DNA of 15,715 nt, from the NCBI GenBank assembly GCA_013813755.1, contig JACCRD010000141.1, positions 1 through 15,715 on the forward strand. Direction: 5' to 3'. The translations under genes and the position numbers were made by a program. The notes below the pieces were generated by a model, which was given only the letters and a program-made list of their open reading frames with translations, was not told the DNA's origin and did not search any database. This document shows, one piece after another, positions 8,007 through 15,667 of this stretch. This DNA comes from Acidobacteriota bacterium. Its GTDB lineage: Bacteria; Acidobacteriota; Blastocatellia; Pyrinomonadales; Pyrinomonadaceae. Position 1 is the stretch's first letter, and every line of letters starts with the position of its first letter.

Positions 8007-8036
8007 TTGACAGCGCGAGCCGTTTTCCTGTTTAAT
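8007..8036 (+). promoter_or_regulatory. Promoter of the GH20-receptor-permease arm
   Basis: TTGACA at 8007-8012 and TTTAAT at 8031-8036 with an 18-nt spacer: perfect -35, five of six for -10. A start of transcription near 8043 would place operator O2 at roughly +5 to +18, so a bound repressor would block initiation or early elongation. Confidence 0.7.
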
Positions 8037-8047
8037 CACCTTACCGA

Positions 8048-8061
8048 GTGGTCTAGTCCAC
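8048..8061. promoter_or_regulatory. Operator-like palindrome O2 (GH20 side)
   Basis: GTGGTCTAGTCCAC, flanked by A and T to give a 16-bp quasi-palindrome, lies 11 nt after the -10 and 47 nt before the GH20 ATG. It matches the known dre-type operator AxTGGTCTAGACCAxT in nearly all core positions and is O1 in inverted orientation. Confidence 0.82.
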
Positions 8062-8080
8062 TTTCCCATTCCCAGAAAAT

Positions 8081-8093
8081 TTGTAAATTGTTT
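8081..8093 (+). repeat. Direct repeat TTGTAAATTGTTT, right copy
   Basis: Second copy of the 13-mer, in the predicted 5' leader of GH20, ending 15 nt before its ATG, where a ribosome binding site would be expected but is not seen. Confidence 0.5.
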
Positions 8094-8108
8094 CCGCGCA
8101 CTTTTTAG

Positions 8109-10208
8109 ATGAGGTTTTTATTTGTGTCAAAAAAACTTTGCTTCTGTACAATTTTGCTGATTTGCGTCTGCTTCCAGTGGACGGTTTTCGGCAAACAGCA
8201 GAGCGGCGCAGTGCAGATAATACCTGAACCAAAGCATTTGGAAGCATCGGGCGAAAGTTTTCGCTTAAAAAACGGAGCGCGAATTTCAATAGCTGACGCA
8301 AAATCTACGGCTGATCGATTCGCGGCGCAGGATTTCGCGGCTGACGTTAAACAAACCGCCGGTGTTGAATTAAAGATCGGCGGCGGACGAGACATTTTGA
8401 TCGGCTTACTCGAAAACGCGAGCATTAAAAAAGAATTCAGCAAAGCCAGACTCGAAATTCCAAATGATTTTAACGATGAAGGTTACGCTTTAATTGTCAC
8501 GCCAAACAAAATAGTCGTCGGCGGCAAAACCGAATCGGGAACGTTTTACGGGTTGCAGACTCTGAAACAGCTTGTGCGCGGCGAGGGCGCGAATGTTTTT
8601 GTGCAGGGCGCGCGAATCATTGATTACCCGACAATGCGTTATCGCGCTTTTTCCGACGATGTTTCGCGCGGGCTTGTTCCAACGCTCGATTTCGTCAAAC
8701 GCCAAATTAGAACGTTTGCAATGTTCAAAATGAATATGCATTCGCTTTATATGGAGCAGACGTTCGCATCGAAATCGCACCCTTTATTCGCGCCCGAAGA
8801 GGGAAGTTTTACAGCGGAAGAATTAAAAGAAATCGTCGCTTACGCCAAAAATTACCACGTTGAAATTGTGCCGCAGCAGCAAACTTTTGGGCATCTGCAC
8901 AAAGTTTTAAAGTTTGAAAAATATAACCGTCTGGCGGAAGTTCCGTATGGCGACGTGATTACGCCGCAGGAAGAAGATTCTTACAAATTTGTCCACGATT
9001 TATACAAAGAAATCAACGAAATCTTCCCGTCGAATTTTTTGCATATCGGCGCGGACGAAACTTTTGAATTAGGCGAGGGCAGAAGCCGCGAAGTGTCAAA
9101 GGAAAAAGGCGTCGGAAAAGTTTATTTTGAACACATCGGGCGCGTCCGGGATATTTTGAAGCCGTATAATCGCCAATTGATGATGTGGGGCGACATAGCG
9201 CTTAGTCACCCGGAACTGATCGGCGAAATTCCGAAAGACGTGATCGTGATGAACTGGGCATACGGTCCCCGGGAAAGTTATACGCCGCGCATCGAGCCGT
9301 TTCAAAAAGCGGGCTTAAAGCAGTTTGTTTGTCCTTCGGTTTATAACTTTAACCAGATATTTCCGAATAACGAAAATGTTGCCGTCAACATTCCAAACTT
9401 TGTCCGCGACGGGCAGAAAGCGGGGGCGATCGGCGTGATGAATACGAATTGGGACGACGATGGTGAGACGCTTTTTGAGATGACGTGGTACGGCGTCGCA
9501 ATGGGCGCGGCGGCAGGATGGGAAAAAGCTCCACTCGACGTTGAAAAATTTGACGGTAAATTCGACTGGGCTTTTTTTCGCAGTGAAGGCGATGATTTAA
9601 CAAAAACGATTCGCTCTCTCGGCGCGTCAAGCAAAACCCTTGGCATCGAAAACATTCAGCCAAACGCGCTTTTCTGGCAGAACCCGTTTACCGCGCAGTT
9701 TCAAAAACTTGCCGGTGAAAAACTTGAAAATGCTCGCCGGATGCGTCTGGGCGTTGAGGCTGCCGAAGAAAGTTTGATCAAAAATTCTGGGCGTGTCCGC
9801 CGCAATTCGGAGATGCTTCCGGCGATTCGTTTCGCGGCGCAGAGGCTTGATCATCAAGGGCGGCGCCTTATTTTGCTTGAACAATTCAGCCAGGCTTACT
9901 GGGACGCCTATTTGAATATGTCTGATCGCCAGCGCGTGCGCAAATTAACTTGGTATTCAGGCGCGATCTATAATTATTTGCGCGAAATGGCGGAAGAAAC
10001 CGGCGAGCTGAAAAGAAAATATAGGGCGCTTTATCTGGCGGAAAATCGCCCGTCGCATCTGGAGAGCGTTTTGGCGCGGTACGACCAGTCGATTCAGATG
10101 TGGCTCGATAAATCTTTACAAATTAGAAACGCGCTGGCGCGATATGCCGAAAACGGCACAATTCCGCCGCCCGAAGAAATCGGACTCGTTTATCGAGTCA
10201 AAAAATAA
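8109..10208 (+). CDS. Exported GH20 beta-N-acetylhexosaminidase
   Basis: A 699-aa glycoside hydrolase family 20 enzyme that should release terminal GlcNAc or GalNAc by substrate-assisted catalysis. Residues 1-28 form a signal peptide (basic start, core CFCTILLICVCF, VFG then K). Residues about 36-155 are the GH20b domain (IIPEPKHLEASGESFRL, EGYALIVTPNKIVVGG, GTFYGLQTLKQL). The catalytic barrel starts at about 174 (MRYRAFSDDVSRG, with R187 at the sugar-binding arginine position) and holds LHIGADET with the D316-E317 catalytic pair. VMNWAYG (380-386) and NTNWDDDGE (446-453) are the later aromatic and acidic loops. The tail (about 520-699) is helical and not recognised. The ATG is the first in frame after the promoter and operator and has no Shine-Dalgarno. 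It leads the rightward arm, 63 bp before the receptor gene. Family assignment is secure; the linkage is not determinable. Confidence 0.94.
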   Translation: MRFLFVSKKLCFCTILLICVCFQWTVFGKQQSGAVQIIPEPKHLEASGESFRLKNGARISIADAKSTADRFAAQDFAADVKQTAGVELKIGGGRDILIGLLENASIKKEFSKARLEIPNDFNDEGYALIVTPNKIVVGGKTESGTFYGLQTLKQLVRGEGANVFVQGARIIDYPTMRYRAFSDDVSRGLVPTLDFVKRQIRTFAMFKMNMHSLYMEQTFASKSHPLFAPEEGSFTAEELKEIVAYAKNYHVEIVPQQQTFGHLHKVLKFEKYNRLAEVPYGDVITPQEEDSYKFVHDLYKEINEIFPSNFLHIGADETFELGEGRSREVSKEKGVGKVYFEHIGRVRDILKPYNRQLMMWGDIALSHPELIGEIPKDVIVMNWAYGPRESYTPRIEPFQKAGLKQFVCPSVYNFNQIFPNNENVAVNIPNFVRDGQKAGAIGVMNTNWDDDGETLFEMTWYGVAMGAAAGWEKAPLDVEKFDGKFDWAFFRSEGDDLTKTIRSLGASSKTLGIENIQPNALFWQNPFTAQFQKLAGEKLENARRMRLGVEAAEESLIKNSGRVRRNSEMLPAIRFAAQRLDHQGRRLILLEQFSQAYWDAYLNMSDRQRVRKLTWYSGAIYNYLREMAEETGELKRKYRALYLAENRPSHLESVLARYDQSIQMWLDKSLQIRNALARYAENGTIPPPEEIGLVYRVKK

Positions 10209-10260
10209 AGGAAAACGTTGAACTTTAAAGAAAAGGGGAAACTAACCGATTGATTCGCAC

Positions 10261-10268
10261 GAGGAGAG
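10261..10268 (+). promoter_or_regulatory. Ribosome binding site of the TonB-dependent receptor
   Basis: GAGGAGAG ends 3 nt before ATG 10272, with the AGGAG core 5 nt away. It is the strongest Shine-Dalgarno in the window and fixes the receptor start, suggesting high translation of this gene relative to GH20. Confidence 0.8.
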
Positions 10269-10271
10269 AAT

Positions 10272-13200
10272 ATGACTTGTTTGAAAAAAATTACTTTTTT
10301 GCTGCCGGCAGCAATATTTAGTTTAGCGATGTTTGTCGCACCGACTTTCGCGCAGACTATTACGGCGACGGTTTCAGGAACAATCACCGATCCGAATGGC
10401 GCGGTTGTTCCGGGCGCGACCGTGACTGCTCTTTCAGTTGACACCGGACAGAGGAAAACCACCGTCACGAGCGACGAAGGCGTTTACACAATTACGTTTT
10501 TGCCGCCGGGAACCTACAATGTTACGGTTTCCAAAACCGGTTTCGCAGATGTCGCGCGTGAAAACATACGCCTCGAAATCGCGCAGACGGCAAATATTGA
10601 TGTTGCGCTCGGCGTCAGCGGCGGCGAAGTGACGGTGGATGTCGGGAGCGATGAAACACCGATTCTGCAAACCGAAACTTCAAATCTAGAAACGACTATC
10701 GAAGCTAAACTGATCGAAGATTTACCGACGGCAGACCGCAATATTTTCAACTTTGTCAATCTCGTTCCCGGCACGATTGATGCCGGATCCGCACTCGGCA
10801 ATCCGGGCAGCGCTGTCGGTTCGGCAGGGAATCGCAATTTTTTCGATTCAAACTTTTCAGTCAGCGGCGGACGCGCTTCGTCAAACGATATTCTCCTCGA
10901 CGGCGTAACCAACACCATCGGCGATTTCGGCGGCGTCGCAATTTCGCCGCCGCAGGATTCGATCCGCGAGTTTAAGGTTATTTCTGGTGTCGCGCCTGCC
11001 GAATACGGACGAACAGCGGGCGGCATCGTTACGATTGCTTCGAAAACGGGCGGCAATAAATTTCACGGGGCGCTTTACGAGTATTTTCAAAACCGTGATT
11101 TAAACGCTAACGGATTCTTCCGCAATCGCAATCCGGCGACAGCGCAAAGAATTGCCGTCAAGCGCAATCAATTCGGCGGCGCGATCAGCGGTCCGGTTTT
11201 TCTTCCGGCTTTTGGCGAAGGCGGACCGAGCGTTTATGACGGCAAAAACAAAACCTTTTTCTTTTTTAATTATGAAGCCCGCCGCGAGTCCAATCCTTTT
11301 ACGCGCGAACTTTTAACTTTGCCGACAGCAGGACAGCGCGCCGGCGACTTGTCAGATTTGCTCGGCGGCAATCGCACGGATATTCTTTTCGGTCCGAATA
11401 ATCCGGGCGGCGCTTCGGGGACTCCGGTTCGCTTCGGGCAAATTTTCAATCCGTACGGCGCGTTTGTGCCTTATTTGCAGGTCAATTCTAACGGCACGAC
11501 AACGCAGGTTCTCGGTCGCCCGGTTTTTATAAATAATAATATAAGCAATCTTCCTGTCTGCCCGACCGGAGCGGTAGCGCGCACGGCGGCTTGTCTCGAC
11601 CCGGTTGCCCGCGCCGTCCTCGGATTTCTGCCGCTTCCGAACTCGACCGGCTCGACTCTGCCGAATACGCCGGGCGTAATTAATAATTTTGTCATTAACG
11701 ACACATCGAAATTCACGCGCGATATTTTTGCAGGGCGAATTGATCAGAGAATTTCTGAACGGCAGCAGCTTTTCGGTCGTTTTTCCTATGAAGTGCGCCG
11801 CGACGCGCAGCCGAATTATTTCAATTCAGCCGCTTCGAACGCCCGCACAATCCGCGATAGTTTCGGCAATTTTACCATCAACCACGCTTACAACTTAACT
11901 GAAACCGTTGTTAACAATATCCGCTACGGCTACACGCGGGTTCGCGCCAACCAGCGCCCGAACGGGCAGGGATTTGACGCGACGACGCTCGGTCTTCCGG
12001 ATTATCTGGCGCGAAACGCGGCTAATCTGCAGTTTCCCGATTTTAGCATCGGCGGCGGTGCGGACGGTTTGACCGTTCCCGGACAAATCAACACCGGTTC
12101 AATCGGCGGCGCGGGCAACGATCAGCCGCGCGATGTTCACACGCTAGCCAATGCGGTATCGGCTGTGCGCGGCTCGCACACGCTTAAAGCGGGTGGCGAA
12201 TTTCGTCTCTATCGTTTTTATCCTTTTCAATTTTTTACGCCGCAGGGTTCATTTAGTTTTGATCGAACTTTCACGCGCGGACCGGTCGCATCTGTTTCCA
12301 ATACGATTGCCGCCACTTCCGGCTCGGCTCTTGCGTCGTTTCTTCTGGGTTTGCCGTCGAGCGTCAGCCGCGAAATCATTACGCCGCTTACCATCTACAA
12401 AAAATACGGCGCCGCTTTTGTTCAGGATGATTACAAAGTCCGCCGCAATCTGACTCTAAATCTCGGCGTCCGCTATGAACTTGAAACAGGGACCGGCGAA
12501 TCAAATCAGCTGGTCACCAATTTTGACTTCGACCAGCCATCTCCGATTAACGGTCAGACACGCGCGGTTACCGACCCGTTTGTCAACCGATTAAATCCGA
12601 CGGCAACCGATCTGCGCGGTCTGCTTTCTTATCCGGAAGGCGGGCAGACGAGAGCGAACCGTAATCGTTTCGCGCCGCGCGTCGGTTTTGCCTACAGCTT
12701 TGGTAATAAAACGACTCTGCGCGGCGGCTATGGAATCTTCTTCCTGCCGCAATCGCTCGAAGGCACGACGGCACAGGGCACAAACTTTACACAAAGCTCG
12801 GTTCAGGCAGCGCAAACCGGACAAGTGACGGCTTCAACCATTTTATTGACCAATCCGTTTCCGACGGGAGCGCAGGTTTCCACCGGCAACACGCTCGGCT
12901 CCGCGACACGGCTTGGCAGTGATATTTTCGCCGTCGAACCGGAACGCAAAAATTCTTATAATCAGCAGTGGAATCTTGTCATTCAGCGAGAACTCGCTAA
13001 AAACCTGGTTCTTGACATTGCTTATGTCGGCAGCAAAGGCGTTCATTTACCGATTCAGCAGGTCAACTTAAATCAGCTTTCGCCCGAAACTCTAAACTTT
13101 GCGCTCAATAATTACACACAGCCGAATTCGTGTAGTTCAGCTGCTGCGGCTCCGTTTACATTAAACATTGCGTGCAGCGCGCTTCCGAACTTGAGCGAGA

Positions 13201-14132
13201 ACGGCAGAGTCGCCGCGTTTTTATCACAGCAGGTGGCAAATCCATTGCAGGGTTTGACTCCGGCGTCGGGCGCTTTTAACGGCGCGTTTATCGCTCGCGC
13301 TCAATTGCTGCGTCCTTTTCCGCAATACCAAAACGTGTTTTATTTCCGCCCTCTGATCGGCGACAGTAATTATCACGCGCTGCAGATCAATCTGCAAAAA
13401 CGTTTCAGCGACGGATTGTCGGGAACCGCCAGTTATGTTTTTTCAAAACTGAAAGATACGAGCGGCGTGGGCAACGGCGCGGCGTTTCTTGACCCATCGG
13501 CGGTGCAGGACGTTTACAATTACAGAGAGGGCGAATATTCGCTTTCCACTCTGGACGTGCCGCATCGTTTTGTCGGCAGCTTCTCTTATGAATTACCATT
13601 CGGTCGCGGCAGGCGTTTCGGCAAAAATTTGAACAAATTCGCCAATTTCTTTTTAGGCGGTTTTCAAATCAGCGGAACCGGAACCTGGCAGACAGGCACG
13701 CCCCTTCTCATCGTCGCCAACGGATTTTCCGAACTAACCGGACTTGCCGGTGGTGGAAACGCGGTGCGTCGTCCGGATCGCGTCGGCGAAAACACTCTCG
13801 GATTCAGCCGTGAAAATGCCAGAAACAATTTACCTGTCATTGACATCAATGCCTTCGCCACGCCCGCCGCGTTTACTTTCGGGAACGGCTCAAGAACTTA
13901 TGACGATTTTCGCCGCGATAGTTATAAGAATGTCGATTTATCCATTATCAAAAATTTTGGGTTTAACTCAAACAGACAAAAGCTGCAAATTCGCGGGGAA
14001 TTTTTGAACGCATTTAACTTGGTGGTTTTCGGAACTCCGGGAACAAACATCAACTCTTCAAATTTCGGCATCGTCACATCACAGGGAAATCGCCCGCGCC
14101 TCATTCAATTAGTCGGACGCTTAACGTTTTAA
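10272..14132 (+). CDS. Oar-like TonB-dependent outer-membrane receptor with carboxypeptidase-regulatory-like domain
   Basis: A 1286-aa outer-membrane transporter, probably importing glycan fragments. A signal peptide spans 1-27 (TFA then Q). Residues about 29-117 form the carboxypeptidase-D regulatory-like Ig fold (VSGTITDPNGAVVPGATV, LPPGTYNVTVSKTGF). The plug follows at about 120-265 (LPTADRNIFNFVNLVPG, SSNDILLDGVTN, IREFKVISGVAPAEYGRTA, GGIVTIASKTGGNKFHG). The rest is a long beta-barrel with alternating aromatic strands (FVQDDYKVRRNLTLNLGVRY), ending in QLVGRLTF; the terminal F is the usual outer-membrane sorting signal. The length and layout match the Oar-type receptors expanded in Acidobacteriota. 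No SusD-like lipoprotein is present. The gene sits 63 bp after GH20 and is probably co-transcribed from the same promoter. The substrate cannot be read from sequence; GlcNAc/mannose oligosaccharide is inferred from the neighbours. Confidence 0.93.
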   Translation: MTCLKKITFLLPAAIFSLAMFVAPTFAQTITATVSGTITDPNGAVVPGATVTALSVDTGQRKTTVTSDEGVYTITFLPPGTYNVTVSKTGFADVARENIRLEIAQTANIDVALGVSGGEVTVDVGSDETPILQTETSNLETTIEAKLIEDLPTADRNIFNFVNLVPGTIDAGSALGNPGSAVGSAGNRNFFDSNFSVSGGRASSNDILLDGVTNTIGDFGGVAISPPQDSIREFKVISGVAPAEYGRTAGGIVTIASKTGGNKFHGALYEYFQNRDLNANGFFRNRNPATAQRIAVKRNQFGGAISGPVFLPAFGEGGPSVYDGKNKTFFFFNYEARRESNPFTRELLTLPTAGQRAGDLSDLLGGNRTDILFGPNNPGGASGTPVRFGQIFNPYGAFVPYLQVNSNGTTTQVLGRPVFINNNISNLPVCPTGAVARTAACLDPVARAVLGFLPLPNSTGSTLPNTPGVINNFVINDTSKFTRDIFAGRIDQRISERQQLFGRFSYEVRRDAQPNYFNSAASNARTIRDSFGNFTINHAYNLTETVVNNIRYGYTRVRANQRPNGQGFDATTLGLPDYLARNAANLQFPDFSIGGGADGLTVPGQINTGSIGGAGNDQPRDVHTLANAVSAVRGSHTLKAGGEFRLYRFYPFQFFTPQGSFSFDRTFTRGPVASVSNTIAATSGSALASFLLGLPSSVSREIITPLTIYKKYGAAFVQDDYKVRRNLTLNLGVRYELETGTGESNQLVTNFDFDQPSPINGQTRAVTDPFVNRLNPTATDLRGLLSYPEGGQTRANRNRFAPRVGFAYSFGNKTTLRGGYGIFFLPQSLEGTTAQGTNFTQSSVQAAQTGQVTASTILLTNPFPTGAQVSTGNTLGSATRLGSDIFAVEPERKNSYNQQWNLVIQRELAKNLVLDIAYVGSKGVHLPIQQVNLNQLSPETLNFALNNYTQPNSCSSAAAAPFTLNIACSALPNLSENGRVAAFLSQQVANPLQGLTPASGAFNGAFIARAQLLRPFPQYQNVFYFRPLIGDSNYHALQINLQKRFSDGLSGTASYVFSKLKDTSGVGNGAAFLDPSAVQDVYNYREGEYSLSTLDVPHRFVGSFSYELPFGRGRRFGKNLNKFANFFLGGFQISGTGTWQTGTPLLIVANGFSELTGLAGGGNAVRRPDRVGENTLGFSRENARNNLPVIDINAFATPAAFTFGNGSRTYDDFRRDSYKNVDLSIIKNFGFNSNRQKLQIRGEFLNAFNLVVFGTPGTNINSSNFGIVTSQGNRPRLIQLVGRLTF

Positions 14133-14135
14133 GAA

Positions 14136-14178
14136 AGTGAGCGGCGAGCAGTTTTGTATTTTCTGCTCACCGCTCACT
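14136..14178 (+). repeat. Hairpin of two opposed GAGCGGTGAGCAG-type words after the receptor
   Basis: AGTGAGCGGCGAGCAG (14136-14151) and CTGCTCACCGCTCACT (14163-14178) pair over 16 positions with one C-A mismatch around an 11-nt T-rich loop. It begins 3 bp after the receptor stop and ends 12 bp before the permease ATG. No T-tract follows, so it is not a standard terminator; it could protect the receptor mRNA 3' end or attenuate the permease. Its arms are related to the word at 6917-6950. Confidence 0.8.
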
Positions 14179-14190
14179 ATTTGCTTATAA

Positions 14191-15477
14191 ATGACTGGTT
14201 TTCTGCTTATTGCCATTTTCATCGTCTTCGCCGTGCTGATGTTTACGCGCAAGGTTCCGGCTCTTCTGGCTGTGCCGCTAATGGCGATTCTGGCGGCAAT
14301 CGTCGTCGGGCTGCCGTTTACAAATGTTTTAAACGATGTTATTTCGGCGGGCGTCGTTCGGCTCGCTCCCGCTTATGTCGCTGTTTTCGCGGGCGCGATG
14401 CTCGGGCGCGTAATGATGACGACCGGAATTGCCGAAGCGATTATCAAACGGGCGGCGGAATTCGGCGGCGATAAACCGCTCGTCGTTGCGTTCGCATTGA
14501 TGACGGCGACGGCAGTTTTATTCACGACTTTGACAGGATTGGGCGCGATTATAATGGTTGGCTCGCTTGTTTTGCCGATTATGATGAGTTTGGGACTCAA
14601 TCGTAAACTCGTCGCGGTTTTGTTTCTGCTCGCCTTTGCCACCGGATTTATTTTTAATATCGCGCTGATTAAACTTTACCGCGAATTTTTGCAAATCGCG
14701 CCGGACGCGCCGCTGCCGACGGAAATTGTTTATTTCGCTTTTGGTTTGCTTGGCATAATGGCAATTGCCGTTGTTATTTACGCGGTTGTATCCGAGCGAA
14801 GATTCGGCGAAGTCGCCCTTTTCGCGCTTAAAACGAAAGACGAGTTGGTTGACGAAATCTCAACGGAAAAGCGTGTACCGTTCATTTCTTTTTTAACGCC
14901 GCTTGTGCCGCTTGTTTTATATTTCTTTTTCGGCTGGAAGGAAGTTCCGGCTTTTCTCGGCGGCGCTCTGTACGGACTTTTGACGACGCAGCCGAGCCGG
15001 GCGATTCAAAATTTTACCTCATCTCTGGTACGCGGACTCGAAGACGGCGCGCCGGCGGCGATTTTGATGATGGGCATCGGAATGCTTCTGACGGCGCTTA
15101 AACTTCCCGATGTCGAAATCGCTCTGAAACCGATTGTCACCGCTTTGCCTGTTAATTCGTGGTGGAGCTACGTTTTATTTTTCGGTTTGCTTTCGCCGCT
15201 CGCGCTTTATCGCGGACCGCTCAATGTTTTCGGTGTCGGCATCGGCGTTTACAGCTTGATGTTCACGCTCGGAATTCTGCCCGCGTTCGCGCTGCTCGCC
15301 GCCGTGATGTCGGTCACGCAGGTGCAGAATGTCTGCGACCCGACGAACACGCACAACGTCTGGATCGCCAATTTCACCGGCGTGCGCGTCGAGGAGATGA
15401 CAAAGGAAACTTTGCTGCCGATGATGATCGTCTGCGTCGGCGGTTTGATTTTAGGCGCGTTTTTGTTTTTGCGCTGA
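14191..15477 (+). CDS. Polytopic inner-membrane permease, ion-transporter-superfamily-like
   Basis: A 428-aa integral membrane protein with about 11-12 hydrophobic segments (first at 2-20, last at about 407-427) and one charged loop at about 200-228 (SERRFGEVALFALKTKDELVDEISTEK). The two halves resemble each other in layout, each with a re-entrant-like glycine/threonine stretch (TATAVLFTTLTGLGAI at about 105-120; SPLALYRGPLNVFG at about 336-349). That is the style of the ion transporter superfamily (citrate, gluconate, dicarboxylate and arsenite carriers); I cannot name the family. CDPTNTHNVW near 387-396 is a distinctive block before the last helix. In this context it may carry a breakdown product of the glycan, or a sugar acid, into the cytoplasm, but that is inference. 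The ATG follows the hairpin by 12 bp without a Shine-Dalgarno. Transport role likely; substrate unknown. Confidence 0.75.
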   Translation: MTGFLLIAIFIVFAVLMFTRKVPALLAVPLMAILAAIVVGLPFTNVLNDVISAGVVRLAPAYVAVFAGAMLGRVMMTTGIAEAIIKRAAEFGGDKPLVVAFALMTATAVLFTTLTGLGAIIMVGSLVLPIMMSLGLNRKLVAVLFLLAFATGFIFNIALIKLYREFLQIAPDAPLPTEIVYFAFGLLGIMAIAVVIYAVVSERRFGEVALFALKTKDELVDEISTEKRVPFISFLTPLVPLVLYFFFGWKEVPAFLGGALYGLLTTQPSRAIQNFTSSLVRGLEDGAPAAILMMGIGMLLTALKLPDVEIALKPIVTALPVNSWWSYVLFFGLLSPLALYRGPLNVFGVGIGVYSLMFTLGILPAFALLAAVMSVTQVQNVCDPTNTHNVWIANFTGVRVEEMTKETLLPMMIVCVGGLILGAFLFLR

Positions 15478-15488
15478 AGAGGCGGATT

Positions 15489-15524
15489 TTAACGAGAAAG
15501 GCGCAAAGACGCGAAGGCGCGAAG
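15489..15524 (+). repeat. GCGCAAAGACGCGAAGGCGC word, left arm of an inverted pair
   Basis: Degenerate tandem of (A)AAGRCGC units beginning 12 bp after the permease stop. It is in inverted orientation to 15598-15634; see that entry. Confidence 0.7.
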
Positions 15525-15597
15525 AAAATCTTTTTTGTTTGGCTCAATGGTTAAAAGGCTAATTTTAATTACGACTTAATTTAAAGTTAACTTAAAA

Positions 15598-15634
15598 ACT
15601 TTGCGTCTCTGCGCCTTTGCGCCTTTGCGTTAAA
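15598..15634 (-). repeat. GCGTCTCTGCGCCTTTGCGC word, right arm of an inverted pair
   Basis: The plus strand reads CTTTGCGTCTCTGCGCCTTT then GCGCCTTTGCGTTAAA. Its reverse complement aligns with 15489-15524 along most of its length (TTAACG..AAAGGCGCAAAG), so the two arms could pair around a loop of about 73 AT-rich bases. The pair fills the 190-bp gap between the permease and the next gene. A role in ending or stabilising the upstream transcript is possible but not shown. Confidence 0.7.
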
Positions 15635-15656
15635 TTAATAAAATTCTAAAAATTGC

Positions 15657-15660
15657 GAGG
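15657..15660 (+). promoter_or_regulatory. Ribosome binding site of the last, partial gene
   Basis: GAGG with 7 nt to ATG 15668; good spacing, supporting that start. Confidence 0.55.
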
Positions 15661-15667
15661 TAAATCT

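Larger units (their letters stand above)
7781..8108. other. Divergent control region, no gene
   Basis: This 328-bp stretch separates the two divergent arms and is AT-rich. It holds two operator-like palindromes, a good sigma70-type promoter toward GH20, a weaker one toward the regulator, and a 13-bp direct repeat with 100-bp spacing. The middle (about 7860-7980) shows nothing I can name. An open frame at 7899-8108 is judged spurious. Confidence 0.85.

Noticed and set aside
7899..8108. 69-codon plus-strand open frame between the regulator and GH20 genes
   Set aside because: It contains the promoter and operator of GH20, has a GGAG only one base from its ATG, and shows no protein-like features.
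10514..11056. 180-codon minus-strand open frame antisense to the receptor plug
   Set aside because: It mirrors strong codon bias of the plus-strand gene and has no start signal or domain of its own.
14136..14178. Rho-independent terminator after the receptor gene
   Set aside because: The stem is good but no T-rich tract follows the right arm; only ATTTGC follows. Kept as a hairpin of unknown role.
14154..14474. 106-codon plus-strand open frame overlapping the permease start
   Set aside because: It is a shifted frame of the permease gene; its first residues come from the hairpin repeat and the rest is arginine-rich shadow sequence.
15489..15634. Possible CRISPR array from repeated GCGCCTTTGCG words
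   Set aside because: The units are degenerate, only about 7-11 bp, adjacent without uniform spacers, and in two opposed blocks.
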